Source of the DNA: Elstera sp043721315
Lineage (GTDB): Bacteria; Pseudomonadota; Alphaproteobacteria; Elsterales; Elsteraceae
DNA length: 64,000 nt
Direction of reading: 5' to 3'
NCBI GenBank assembly: GCA_043721315.1
Contig: JAYSQZ010000042.1
Coordinates: 1 to 64,000, forward strand
Position 1 is the first letter of the stretch. Each line of letters begins with the position of its first letter. The translations under genes were made by a program, and so were the position numbers. Positions 1 to 7,827 of the stretch are shown here, piece by piece. The notes under the pieces were generated by a model. It worked only from the letters and a program-made list of their open reading frames with translations. It did no database searches and was not told the origin of the DNA.

Positions 1-204
1 CACGGTTGCGACAAGTTTCAGTTCGCTTTCCTGCTGTGTCCGCCGTTCCTCGATCAGCCGTGTTCGAAAGCCGTCGAGGTAGAAAATGCTGCCGCCGACG
101 AGCGCGAGCGCAACGATGTTCACCGCGAGGATGCGAAGTGTCAGCGACGCGCCCGTGCGTACCGGACGTACCCGTTCAGGCGTCGGAGAAGCGATAACCG
201 GCAC
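1..204 (-). CDS. chvG: ChvG/ExoS-type sensor histidine kinase, N-terminal fragment (runs off the window)
   Basis: The first 68 codons of a membrane sensor kinase; the gene continues beyond base 1. Read from a GTG at 204, the frame gives a short cytoplasmic tail rich in Pro and Arg, one transmembrane helix (LRILAVNIVALALVGGSIFYL) and the start of a periplasmic loop (RLIEERRTQQESELKLVATV). This layout matches ChvG/ExoS, the kinase partner of ChvI, which senses acid or envelope stress in alphaproteobacteria. The GTG lies inside the 3' end of chvI, a 29-base overlap that suggests translational coupling. No strong ribosome site is visible, so the start is provisional. Kinase domains are outside the window; identity rests on the N-terminus and the chvI neighbour. 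Confidence 0.75.
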   Translation of the reverse strand, partial: MPVIASPTPERVRPVRTGASLTLRILAVNIVALALVGGSIFYLDGFRTRLIEERRTQQESELKLVATV

Positions 205-862
205 CGTATAACGTCGCGATCGCGTCGAACTCCGGATCGACCTGGCGAAATTTACGCCGCAATCGCTTGATGTGGCTGTCGATCGTGCGGTCATCCACGA
301 ACGCGCTTTCGCCATAGGCCGCGTCCAGCAACTGATCGCGGCTTTTCACATGGCCAGGGCGCTGGGCGAGGGCTTTTAGAAGCAGGAACTCCGTCACCGT
401 CAGATCAATCGGTAGCCCCTTCCAGGTACACAGGTGGCGCTTTTCATCGAGCGCGAGATTGCCGCGCACCATCATGGCAGGCTCGTTCGCCGCCACCGCT
501 TCCCGCCGCCGCAGCACGGCCCGGATGCGTGCCAGCAGCAGAGTTTGGCTGAAGGGTTTGCGGATGTAATCGTCGGCCCCCAACGACAGGCCCGTCAACT
601 CGTCCTCATCATCGTCTTTGGACGTGAGGAAGATCACCGGCAGGCTGCTGGTTTTCCGCAGGCGCTCCAGCACTTCCAGCCCATTCAGGCGTGGCATTTT
701 AATATCGAGCACGGCCAAATCGGGCGGCTTGCCGAGAATGCCTTGCAGGCCGCTTTCCCCATCAGGGTAAGTTCGCACCTCAAACCCTTCCGCTTCCAGC
801 AGCATGGAGACAGACGTGAGGATGTTCTGATCGTCATCGATTAACGCAATGGTTTGCGGCAT
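176..862 (-). CDS. chvI: ChvI-type two-component response regulator (OmpR family)
   Basis: 228-residue transcriptional regulator partnered with ChvG. The receiver domain (about 1-120) shows the acidic pocket D9-D10-D11, phosphoacceptor D53 in AVLDIKMP, T80 and K102 in IRKPF. The OmpR/PhoB winged-helix domain (about 130-228) contains VTEFLLLKALAQRPG and ends GAGYRFSDA. The start at 862 is preferred over an in-frame ATG 30 bases upstream because a GAAGGGCAGAG ribosome site precedes it. In rhizobia and relatives ChvI controls envelope, acid and symbiosis genes; the target set here is unknown. The neighbour on the other side is divergent. Confidence 0.88.
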   Translation of the reverse strand: MPQTIALIDDDQNILTSVSMLLEAEGFEVRTYPDGESGLQGILGKPPDLAVLDIKMPRLNGLEVLERLRKTSSLPVIFLTSKDDDEDELTGLSLGADDYIRKPFSQTLLLARIRAVLRRREAVAANEPAMMVRGNLALDEKRHLCTWKGLPIDLTVTEFLLLKALAQRPGHVKSRDQLLDAAYGESAFVDDRTIDSHIKRLRRKFRQVDPEFDAIATLYGAGYRFSDA

Positions 863-942
863 TCTCTGCCCTTCTGCTAATGGCCCAATCACCTTACGCC
901 TTATATGGCACCAGTTTACGGCAAAAAAAGGAAAGTATCCTT

Positions 943-1386
943 ATGGATTTGACCAAAGAGGCCCGCACGATCGTCCAAACCGCCCGGCGCGGCGCGTTGG
1001 CCACTCTGATGGGGGAGGCGCGCGATCCTTACGCTTCTTTAGTCTCGACTATAGTGGGGGCAGATCTTATGCCGCTGCTGTTGCTCTCAACCTTGTCACA
1101 GCACGCCCAAAACCTCGCGGGGGATCCGCGTGCGTCGCTGCTGCTGGAATCGAACGCGGTCGCCACCGCCCCAGACGCGCTGGCCGCCGGGCGGGTGACG
1201 CTGCAAGGGATTGTCGAGCCTGCCGATAAGGAGGGGCTGCGGGAGATGTATCTTGCCGCCCACCCAGAAGCGGAGATGTATTATCAATTCACCGACTTCC
1301 ACCTGTATCGACTGAACGCCCCGCGCGTGCATTTCGTCGCCGGGTTTGGGCGAGTGGTGTGGCTTGAGATGGGAATGCTGGGCTAA
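943..1386 (+). CDS. Pyridoxamine 5'-phosphate oxidase-fold protein (HugZ/HutZ-like N-domain)
   Basis: 147-residue single-domain protein of the split-barrel FMN-binding fold. Family-like features are KEARTIVQTARRGALATL near the N-terminus, YASLVSTIVGADLMPLLLLSTLSQHAQNL, and GRVTLQGIVEP. Relatives include the haem-utilisation proteins HugZ/HutZ, but those carry an extra C-terminal domain of about 90 residues that is absent here. It may instead be a general flavin-dependent reductase. Start ATG 943 has an AAAGGAAAG ribosome site. It is divergent from chvI across about 80 bases, and no haem genes lie beside it. Confidence 0.7.
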   Translation: MDLTKEARTIVQTARRGALATLMGEARDPYASLVSTIVGADLMPLLLLSTLSQHAQNLAGDPRASLLLESNAVATAPDALAAGRVTLQGIVEPADKEGLREMYLAAHPEAEMYYQFTDFHLYRLNAPRVHFVAGFGRVVWLEMGMLG

Positions 1387-1561
1387 TGATGCGGGAAAAG
1401 TTGAGCAAAATAATCTATAATAATATTACTGAGCCACCGCAGACTGGCGACCGTCGCAGCCAGTCGCTTGGCTGGGGTATCGGCTAGGGGGTTCGCCCAT
1501 GTCTGCATCAAGAATGCTTCGCGCCGCGTTATCATAGCTCCGTGTTATGACCGACAACGGC

Positions 1562-2425
1562 TCATATTAAAGTTTCTATGTGCTGTTCGGGGTCATCGGG
1601 CGACGGTACACGGGCCAGCACGAGCGCTTGCACCGAGGCAGCACCCGCCCGCAGCAGGCTGGCCGCGCAGGCATCCAGCGTTGCGCCGGAAGTCAGAACG
1701 TCGTCGATCACCACAATATGCTTCCCGGCAAGGCGCGCGGCCCAACCGGAAGAAACATCAATGGCCTGGATCAGGTTGCGTCGCCGTTCAGCCCGGCTAC
1801 GCTGGCGCTGCGTGCCGGTGGCGCGCAAGCGTTTCAGCGCGGTGGGTGCCGTTGGAATCCCGGTCTCCCGGCTGATCGCCTGGGCCAACAGTGCCGCTTG
1901 ATTAAACTGACGGCGCAAAAGCCGCCAGCGGTGCAGCGGCACTGGGATAAGCAGGTCCGCGCCTTCCAGCACCTCGCCGCCTGCCCGCACCATCCAGGCG
2001 GCAAACAGCCGCGCACCTTCGGTTCGATCCGCCTGCTTGAAGCGCAGCACCAGCGGCTTACTTATAGTGTCATAAAGCAGCGCCGCGCGTGCCCGGCGGT
2101 AGCGGGGTTTCTGGCGCGTGCAGCCCGAACAAATACTGCCTGAACAAATATCGCTTTCGGCACTTCCCATTTCGGGCCATCCCATTTCGGCCCTTCCCAG
2201 TGGCACGCCGCAGCACAGGCATAGCGGGCGGGTGCCGAAGGGCGGGCTTAGAAACCTCAGTCTCGGCCAACAGTCCGGGCAAAGGCCCGCCTGGGGTGCC
2301 CCGGCTGCCACAGGCACCCCGCAGTTCACACACCGGCGCGGTAACGCCCAATCGAGTGCCGCCATCAGCGGCTGCCCGATGAGGCGAAAGGCCCGAGATA
2401 TGCCTGAAGCCGCGCTTGCCTTCAC
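1562..2425 (-). CDS. comF: ComF family amidophosphoribosyltransferase-like protein
   Basis: 287 residues with an N-terminal zinc-ribbon region (C32, C35, C49, C52, then C69, C71, C72) and a C-terminal phosphoribosyltransferase fold containing the PRPP loop VIDDVLTSGAT. ComF proteins support DNA uptake in competent bacteria; in most proteobacteria their role is unproved (GntX-like). The GTG start is preceded by AAGGGG at 8 bases. Between the zinc ribbon and the transferase there is a low-complexity insert, EMGWPEMGSAESDICSGSIC, built from short repeats and not expected in the family. It is divergent from the Atm1-type exporter. The expected C-terminal PRPP motif is intact. Confidence 0.85.
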   Translation of the reverse strand: MKASAASGISRAFRLIGQPLMAALDWALPRRCVNCGVPVAAGAPQAGLCPDCWPRLRFLSPPFGTRPLCLCCGVPLGRAEMGWPEMGSAESDICSGSICSGCTRQKPRYRRARAALLYDTISKPLVLRFKQADRTEGARLFAAWMVRAGGEVLEGADLLIPVPLHRWRLLRRQFNQAALLAQAISRETGIPTAPTALKRLRATGTQRQRSRAERRRNLIQAIDVSSGWAARLAGKHIVVIDDVLTSGATLDACAASLLRAGAASVQALVLARVPSPDDPEQHIETLI

Positions 2426-2513
2426 AGCGTTAACCCCTTAGCCTCGCGGTTCAATAAGTCTACAGTTCTATAGTTCCCCGGTGCCAACCTGTGTATTCAC
2501 TAAGGATAGTCTC

Positions 2514-4352
2514 GTGACAACCCCTCCTCTGCCAGCCTCCGCCACGCCAGAACGGGAATCGCCCCTCCGCACCTTAGCGCCGCACCTTTGGCCGCAGGGG
2601 GAGACGGAGTTGAAAGCCCGCGTTGTTCTGGCCTTAAGTTTCCTGACGCTCTCGAAACTCTCCGGCGTTTATGTGCCGATCCTGTTCAAACATGCCATTG
2701 ATGCCCTGAGCGCCAAAGGGGTAGATGCGCTTATTCTGGCCCCCGTTGGCCTCATCATCGCTTACGGGTTACTGCGGGTTCTAAGCCAGGCTTTCGGCGA
2801 GTTGCGCGATGCTGTGTTCGCCAAAGTAGCGCAGCGGGCGGTTCGCCGTGTGGGGCTGGATACCTTCAAGCATCTGCACGCCCTGTCGTTACGCTTTCAT
2901 CTCGACCGGCAAACCGGCGGCCTATCGCGGGCAATTGAACGCGGCACTAAGGGTATCGAGTTTCTGTTGCAGTTCATGCTGTTCAACGTGCTGCCGACGC
3001 TGCTGGAAATTACCCTAGTGTGCGGCATTCTGTGGAACCTGTATTCCATCGAGTATGCGGCCATCACCTTCGCGACCATTATCGGCTACATCGTTTTCAC
3101 CATCGTGCTCACCGAATGGCGGACGAAATACCGGCGCGAGATGAACGACCGCGACTCGGAGGCCACCACCAAAGCCGTCGATAGCTTGCTGAATTACGAA
3201 ACGGTGAAATATTTCGGCAACGAGTTACACGAAGCCAATCGCTTCGATGCCGCCCTACGCGCTTACGAAAAAGCCGCCGTTCGCAGCCAAATCAGCCTCT
3301 CGGCCCTCAACGTTGGCCAAGGGGCGATTATCGCGGCGGGGTTGATCGCGGTGATGATTATGACCGCACGCGGCGTTGCCGATGGCTCGATGACCGTGGG
3401 CGATTTAGTGTTGGTCAACGCCTTTCTCATTCAACTTTATATGCCGCTGAACTTCCTGGGGTTTGTGTACCGCCAGATCCGCCAGTCGCTCACCGATATG
3501 GAGCAGATGTTCAGCCTACTGTGGGTCGAACGCGAGATTGCCGATACCGAAGGCGCACCCGCCCTGGCCGTGAGCGGCGGGGCCGTGCAGTTCGATGCGG
3601 TCGATTTCGGCTACGATGCCCGCCGCTCGATTCTGCGCGGCGTGAGCTTCACCATTCCTGCCGGCAAGACGCTCGCCGTCGTCGGCTCCTCCGGGGCGGG
3701 GAAATCGACGTTATCGCGGCTGCTATATCGTTTTTATGATGTAACGGATGGCGCAATTCGCATTGATGGGCAGGATATTCGCGCCGTCTCGCAATCATCG
3801 TTACGGAAGATTATCGGTATTGTTCCGCAAGATACTGTGCTGTTCAATGATACGATCTATTACAATATTCTCTATGGCAGGCCCGACGCGACCCCGGCGG
3901 AAGTGGAAGAAGCCGCCCGCCTTGCCCGTATTCACGACTTTATTCTATCGCTGCCCGACGGCTACCAAAGCAAAGTTGGCGAGCGTGGCCTAAAACTCTC
4001 CGGCGGGGAAAAGCAGCGCGTGGCCATTGCCCGCGTCATCCTAAAGCGCGCGCGCCTGCTGATCTTCGACGAGGCCACGAGCGCGCTCGATACCAAAACC
4101 GAAAAGCAGATTCAGGAAAGCCTCGATCAAGTCTCGCAAGATCGCACGACCTTGATTATCGCCCACCGCTTATCCACCGTGATTGGGGCCGATGAAATTC
4201 TAGTGCTCGATAAGGGGCAGGTGGCCGAACGCGGTAGCCATGCGGAACTTTTGGCCCGCGATGGGCGTTATGCCCGCATGTGGCAGCAGCAACTGAGCGA
4301 CCTTACGGACGATTCAGCGCCGAGCGCCCTTCTCAACCCATCGACACCCTAG
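2514..4352 (+). CDS. atm1: Atm1-type ABC exporter, membrane plus ATPase half-transporter
   Basis: 612-residue half-transporter. The N-terminal six-helix exporter domain (about 40-330) is followed by an ATPase with Walker A GSSGAGKST near residue 391, signature LSGGEKQR near 494 and Walker B LLIFDEATSALD near 516, ending with the H-loop IIAHRLST. Bacterial Atm1 homologues export glutathione-conjugated metals or sulfur compounds and work as homodimers in the inner membrane. The motif TLSKLSGVYVPILFKHAIDAL is characteristic of the Atm1 group. GTG 2514 is chosen because AAGGAT lies 6-7 bases upstream; a GTG at 2481 is in frame but lacks such a site. gshB, the glutathione supplier, is 30 kb away. 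Confidence 0.87.
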   Translation: MTTPPLPASATPERESPLRTLAPHLWPQGETELKARVVLALSFLTLSKLSGVYVPILFKHAIDALSAKGVDALILAPVGLIIAYGLLRVLSQAFGELRDAVFAKVAQRAVRRVGLDTFKHLHALSLRFHLDRQTGGLSRAIERGTKGIEFLLQFMLFNVLPTLLEITLVCGILWNLYSIEYAAITFATIIGYIVFTIVLTEWRTKYRREMNDRDSEATTKAVDSLLNYETVKYFGNELHEANRFDAALRAYEKAAVRSQISLSALNVGQGAIIAAGLIAVMIMTARGVADGSMTVGDLVLVNAFLIQLYMPLNFLGFVYRQIRQSLTDMEQMFSLLWVEREIADTEGAPALAVSGGAVQFDAVDFGYDARRSILRGVSFTIPAGKTLAVVGSSGAGKSTLSRLLYRFYDVTDGAIRIDGQDIRAVSQSSLRKIIGIVPQDTVLFNDTIYYNILYGRPDATPAEVEEAARLARIHDFILSLPDGYQSKVGERGLKLSGGEKQRVAIARVILKRARLLIFDEATSALDTKTEKQIQESLDQVSQDRTTLIIAHRLSTVIGADEILVLDKGQVAERGSHAELLARDGRYARMWQQQLSDLTDDSAPSALLNPSTP

Positions 4353-4367
4353 GGGTTTTCGAGTAGG

Positions 4368-4382
4368 TTAGAATTATTCTAA
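4368..4382. promoter_or_regulatory. Irr-type ICE box / Fur-family operator candidate upstream of dps
   Basis: Perfect 7-1-7 palindrome TTAGAATTATTCTAA. Its core TTAGAA-N3-TTCTAA equals the rhizobial Irr iron-control element (TTTAGAA-N3-TTCTAAA) except for the outermost base on each side. It also resembles the PerR/Fur 7-1-7 layout. It ends a few bases before the dps ribosome site, where a bound protein would block initiation. The palindrome is seen directly; the regulator is inferred. Confidence 0.6.
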
Positions 4383-4397
4383 TAAAGGAGATACCTC

Positions 4398-4847
4398 ATG
4401 CCCAAACGCTCCAATCAAGATGTTGCCACCGCCCTCGGCGTGCTGTTGGCCGACAGCTACATCCTATCGCTCAAAACCCAGAACTATCACTGGAATGTCG
4501 TCGGGTCCGACTTTGTGCAACTGCATCAACTGTTCGGGGATCAATACGACGCCCTGTCTGGCGCGATTGATGAGATTGCTGAACGTATCCGCGCCCTTGG
4601 CTTCCCGGCCCCCGCCTCCTTTGCTGAGTTTACCGACCGCGCCAGCGTGAAAAGCACTGCCGGTCATCCCGCCGCCCGCGACATGATCACGGCCTTGCGC
4701 GACGATCATCTAACCGTGGTCAAAGCCGCCTACGCCGTCATCAAAGCCGCCGACGCTGCGCGCGACGATTCTAGCGCCGATCTGGCAACAGGCCGCGTTA
4801 CCGAGCACGAAAAAGCCGCCTGGATGCTCACGGCGTTGCTGGGCTGA
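4398..4847 (+). CDS. dps: Dps-family DNA-protecting mini-ferritin
   Basis: 149 residues, the usual length for a Dps four-helix protein that assembles as a dodecamer, stores iron and consumes peroxide. The signature YHWNV is present. Ferroxidase ligands H31, H43, D58 and E62 are all at the family spacing. The fifth position, normally Asp or Glu four residues after H43, is Gly47, with Asp at 48. Iron oxidation might therefore be altered. The ribosome site AAAGGAGA is strong. The gene stands alone between atm1 and a convergent LysR gene, behind an Irr-like operator, which fits iron-controlled expression. Confidence 0.9.
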   Translation: MPKRSNQDVATALGVLLADSYILSLKTQNYHWNVVGSDFVQLHQLFGDQYDALSGAIDEIAERIRALGFPAPASFAEFTDRASVKSTAGHPAARDMITALRDDHLTVVKAAYAVIKAADAARDDSSADLATGRVTEHEKAAWMLTALLG

Positions 4848-4854
4848 GAGCGCC

Positions 4855-5742
4855 TCAGCGTAACCACGCCCGAAAGGCTTCAAACGCTGGGATCATGTCG
4901 GGGGCAGGACGATAGATCAGGCACCAGGCGGCCCCCTTCGGCACGCTGAGATCGAAGGGGGCAACAAGGCGGCCTGCGGCAAGGTCTTGTTCCACGAAGG
5001 GACGGCGCGCGAGCGCGATGCCGAGGCCGTCGAGCGCGGCTTGCAGGGCGAAGGCGTGGAAATCGAACCACAGCGCACCTGCCGTTCCCATTTTAGGGGC
5101 GAGACCTGCCGCGCGCAGCCAAATCGGCCATTCGTCTTCGGCATGGCGGACGTGGAGCAGAGTTTCCCCGGTTAAATCGGTGGGGCGACGCAAGCGGGCG
5201 GCCACGGTTGGGGACGCTACCGGAAACAAATCGGCAGTAAACAAGGGTTCCGCCATCAGCCCATCGGCGCGTAACCCGGTCTGTTCCGTAAGCCTGATCG
5301 CCGCCGTAATCCCTTCTGCCAGCAGCGATACCGGTTCGGCTTCCCCCACCATCACCGATGTCGAAAGCCGCACTTCGTAGCTTGGGTGCAGGCGGTGAAA
5401 CTCGGGCAGGCGGGGAATAAGCCAGCGGATTGCCACGGTTGGCCCACAGGCGAGCGTTAGAACGCCTTCCGGCTGCGTGGCCAATTTTTCCGTTGCGCGC
5501 GCGATACGATCGAACGCATCGGTTAAGATCGGCAGATAGGCCGCGCCGCGCTGCGTGAGCGAGAGGATGTTACCGCGCCGCTCGAACAGCGGGAGGCCCA
5601 GGCGCGCTTCCAGCCCCTTCACGAGTTGGCTGACCGCCGCTTGGCTAACCCCCAACTCGGCCGCTGCCGCCGTGAAACTACCCGTCCGGGCAGCGGCTTC
5701 AAAAGCTTTCAGGGCATTGAGGGGGGGCAGACGGCGGCTCAT
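4855..5742 (-). CDS. LysR-family transcriptional regulator, GcvA type
   Basis: 295 residues. The N-terminal helix-turn-helix (LNALKAFEAAARTGSFTAAAAELGVSQ and on, residues 8-65) begins with the PPLNALKAFE pattern typical of the GcvA subgroup. A periplasmic-binding-like effector domain (about 90-295) follows. The effector is not predictable. The gene is divergent from ccmB with about 75 bases between them and convergent with dps, its stop 7 bases from the dps stop. GcvA-like regulators usually act on a neighbouring divergent gene, but control of ccmB would be unusual. Confidence 0.85.
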   Translation of the reverse strand: MSRRLPPLNALKAFEAAARTGSFTAAAAELGVSQAAVSQLVKGLEARLGLPLFERRGNILSLTQRGAAYLPILTDAFDRIARATEKLATQPEGVLTLACGPTVAIRWLIPRLPEFHRLHPSYEVRLSTSVMVGEAEPVSLLAEGITAAIRLTEQTGLRADGLMAEPLFTADLFPVASPTVAARLRRPTDLTGETLLHVRHAEDEWPIWLRAAGLAPKMGTAGALWFDFHAFALQAALDGLGIALARRPFVEQDLAAGRLVAPFDLSVPKGAAWCLIYRPAPDMIPAFEAFRAWLR

Positions 5743-5816
5743 TGCGCCACATCAGCGGAAAGCGCCGAGGAGCGCAAGCCCTTGTCCCGCCTTCCTGCGC
5801 CGCCTAAACTCGATTG

Positions 5817-6476
5817 ATGGGAGCTTTTTTTCGTCACGAACTGCGGCTGGCGCTACGCCAAGCGTCGGACCTCATGCCGGTGCTGATTTTCTTTGTGCTG
5901 GCGGCCACCCTCTTCCCGCTCGGTGTTGGCCCGGAACCTGTGCTGTTAGGCCGTATCGCCAGCGGTATCGTTTGGGTTACGGCGCTGCTCGCCGCCATGC
6001 TATCGCTCGACCGGATGTTCGAGGCCGATTATGCCGATGGCACGCTGGAACTCCTCGCCCTGTCCCCCCTGCCGCTTGCCGTGCTGGCCGCCACGAAAAT
6101 CGCCGTGCATTGGCTCACCACGGGGTTGCCGCTGCTGCTGCTCTCGCCCCTGCTCGGGGTGATGCTGAACCTGCCGGGGGAAGCCTATGGCGCGCTTCTG
6201 CTCTCGATGCTGCTCGGCACGCCCTGCCTGAGCCTGATCGGGGCGATTGGCGCGGCGGTGACGCTCGGGGCGCGGCGCGGCGGGGCGCTAGTGCCGCTGT
6301 TGGTGCTGCCGTTGGTCCTGCCCGTGTTGATCTTCGGCGTTAGTGCGGTGGAAGGCGCAGCAACCGGCCTCGGCGCAGGACCGGCGCTACTGATTTTGGG
6401 GGCGTTGCTCGCCATCGCACTGCCGCTCGCGCCAATGGTCGTGGCCGGGGCGTTGCGGCTCGCAGTGAGCGACTAA
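5817..6476 (+). CDS. ccmB: CcmB, haem exporter permease subunit for cytochrome c maturation
   Basis: 219-residue polytopic membrane protein with about six hydrophobic segments, starting FFRHELRLALRQASDLMPVLIFFVLAATLFPLGVGPEP, a pattern typical of CcmB. It forms an ABC complex with the ATPase CcmA and with CcmC to move or chaperone haem for CcmE. Here it stands alone: no ccmA precedes it and no ccmC follows, whereas these genes usually form an operon. Start ATG 5817 (a TTG directly before it is also in frame). A strong bidirectional terminator follows. Identity is good; ccmA and ccmC must lie elsewhere. Confidence 0.88.
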   Translation: MGAFFRHELRLALRQASDLMPVLIFFVLAATLFPLGVGPEPVLLGRIASGIVWVTALLAAMLSLDRMFEADYADGTLELLALSPLPLAVLAATKIAVHWLTTGLPLLLLSPLLGVMLNLPGEAYGALLLSMLLGTPCLSLIGAIGAAVTLGARRGGALVPLLVLPLVLPVLIFGVSAVEGAATGLGAGPALLILGALLAIALPLAPMVVAGALRLAVSD

Positions 6477-6483
6477 ACAAAAA

Positions 6484-6514
6484 CCCCCGCCGGGTCGCTC
6501 CGGCGGGGGTTTTC
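6484..6514. terminator. Bidirectional intrinsic terminator between ccmB and sucB
   Basis: Perfect 10-bp GC stem (CCCCCGCCGG with loop GTCGCT), flanked by A's on the left and T's on the right. It can stop transcription from both convergent genes. Confidence 0.9.
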
Positions 6515-6527
6515 TTAAATCTTGCGC

Positions 6528-7745
6528 TTATACGTCGAACAGCAGGCGGCGCGGGTCTTCGATCAGATCCTTCACCCTCACGAGGAAGGTAACGGCTTCG
6601 CGGCCATCAATGATGCGGTGATCGTAGGACAGCGCCAGATACATCATCGGGCGGATTTCGATGCGGTCGCCCGCCTTGTCCGAAATCACCATCGCGCGCT
6701 TCTGGATTTTGTGCATCCCCAGAATGCCGGACTGCGGCGTATTCAGGATCGGCGTGGACAGCAGCGAGCCATAAACCCCGCCGTTGGAAATAGTGAAGGT
6801 GCCGCCCTGCAAATCTTCGAGCGCCAGCTTACCATCGCGGGCGCGCTTGCCCAGCTCGGCGATCTTCTTTTCGATGTCGGCAAAACCAAGCGAATCGGCA
6901 TCGCGCAGCACCGGTACGACCAGGCCCTGTTCGGTTCCTACCGCAACGCCGATGTCGTAATAGTTCTTATAGACGATTTCATCGCCGTCGATTTCGCCGT
7001 TGACCGCCGGAAGCTCTTTCAGCGCGGCGATACAAGCCTTCACGAAGATCGACATAAAGCCCAGCTTAACGCCGTACTTCTTTTCAAAGGCTTCATTATA
7101 CTGCGCGCGGAACGCCATCGCCGCCGACATATCCACCTCGTTGAAGGTGGTGAGAATGGCGGCAGTGTTTTGCGCCTGCTTCAGGCGTTCGGCGATCCGC
7201 TTGCGGAGTCGGGTCATCCGCACGCGCTCGTCACGCGGGCCAGAAGCGACGGGAGCGGAGGCTGCGACGGGAGCCGCCGGAGCCGTGCCGACCTTCGCCG
7301 CCAACGCATCCAGAACGTCGCCCTTGGTCACGCGCCCCTCTTTGCCAGACCCCGGAATGGCTGAAGCCGCGAGGTTATTTTCGGTGATGAGCTTGGCCGC
7401 TGCCGGAAGCGGCGCGTGTGCTGTCGCTGGGGCAGCCGCAGGGGCTGCAACCGGGGCTGCAACCGGGGCAGGGGTTGCAGCGGGAGCCGCCACAGGCTTG
7501 GCCGCGCCATCACCGCCGATGACACCCAGAAGGGCCGCGACGCCAACGGTCACGCCTTCTGCGGCCACAATATCGGTGAGTGTGCCCGCCGCCGGGGCGT
7601 TCACTTCCAGCGTTACCTTATCGGTTTCAAGCTCGACCAGCGCTTCATCGGCCTTAACCTGATCGCCAACCTTCTTGAGCCACTTGGCTACCGTTGCTTC
7701 AGAGACCGATTCGCCCAGGGTGGGGACTTTGATTTCGATGGCCAT
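6528..7745 (-). CDS. sucB: Dihydrolipoamide succinyltransferase, E2 of 2-oxoglutarate dehydrogenase
   Basis: 405 residues. An N-terminal lipoyl domain (lysine in ELETDKVTLEV) is followed by a long Ala/Pro linker with repeated PVAAP units, a peripheral-subunit-binding domain (AKLITENNLAASAIPGSGKEGRVTKGDVL) and the catalytic domain ending SYDHRIIDGREA, with active-site His and Asp. It transfers succinyl groups to CoA in the TCA cycle. Start 7745 is chosen over an upstream ATG because MAIEIKVPTLGES is the family N-terminus and TGAGGATAG precedes it. It follows sucA by about 80 bases. In many alphaproteobacteria lpd comes next; here the operon ends at a terminator. Confidence 0.95.
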   Translation of the reverse strand: MAIEIKVPTLGESVSEATVAKWLKKVGDQVKADEALVELETDKVTLEVNAPAAGTLTDIVAAEGVTVGVAALLGVIGGDGAAKPVAAPAATPAPVAAPVAAPAAAPATAHAPLPAAAKLITENNLAASAIPGSGKEGRVTKGDVLDALAAKVGTAPAAPVAASAPVASGPRDERVRMTRLRKRIAERLKQAQNTAAILTTFNEVDMSAAMAFRAQYNEAFEKKYGVKLGFMSIFVKACIAALKELPAVNGEIDGDEIVYKNYYDIGVAVGTEQGLVVPVLRDADSLGFADIEKKIAELGKRARDGKLALEDLQGGTFTISNGGVYGSLLSTPILNTPQSGILGMHKIQKRAMVISDKAGDRIEIRPMMYLALSYDHRIIDGREAVTFLVRVKDLIEDPRRLLFDV

Positions 7746-7827
7746 TCTATCCTCAACCTTATCACAAAGGGGCACGCTTGGACCGCGCCCGACTGAGTTT
7801 CGTTCCGGGCTTAGTTTCGTTCCGGGC

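Noticed and set aside
2426..2445. TTAA-containing sequence before comF/atm1 as a CtrA site
   Set aside because: The spacing does not fit TTAA-N7-TTAA.
7430..7500. Short tandem repeats (GGGGCTGCAACC-type) suggesting a repeat array
   Set aside because: They encode the Ala/Pro linker of SucB in frame; no regular spacers, so not a CRISPR array.
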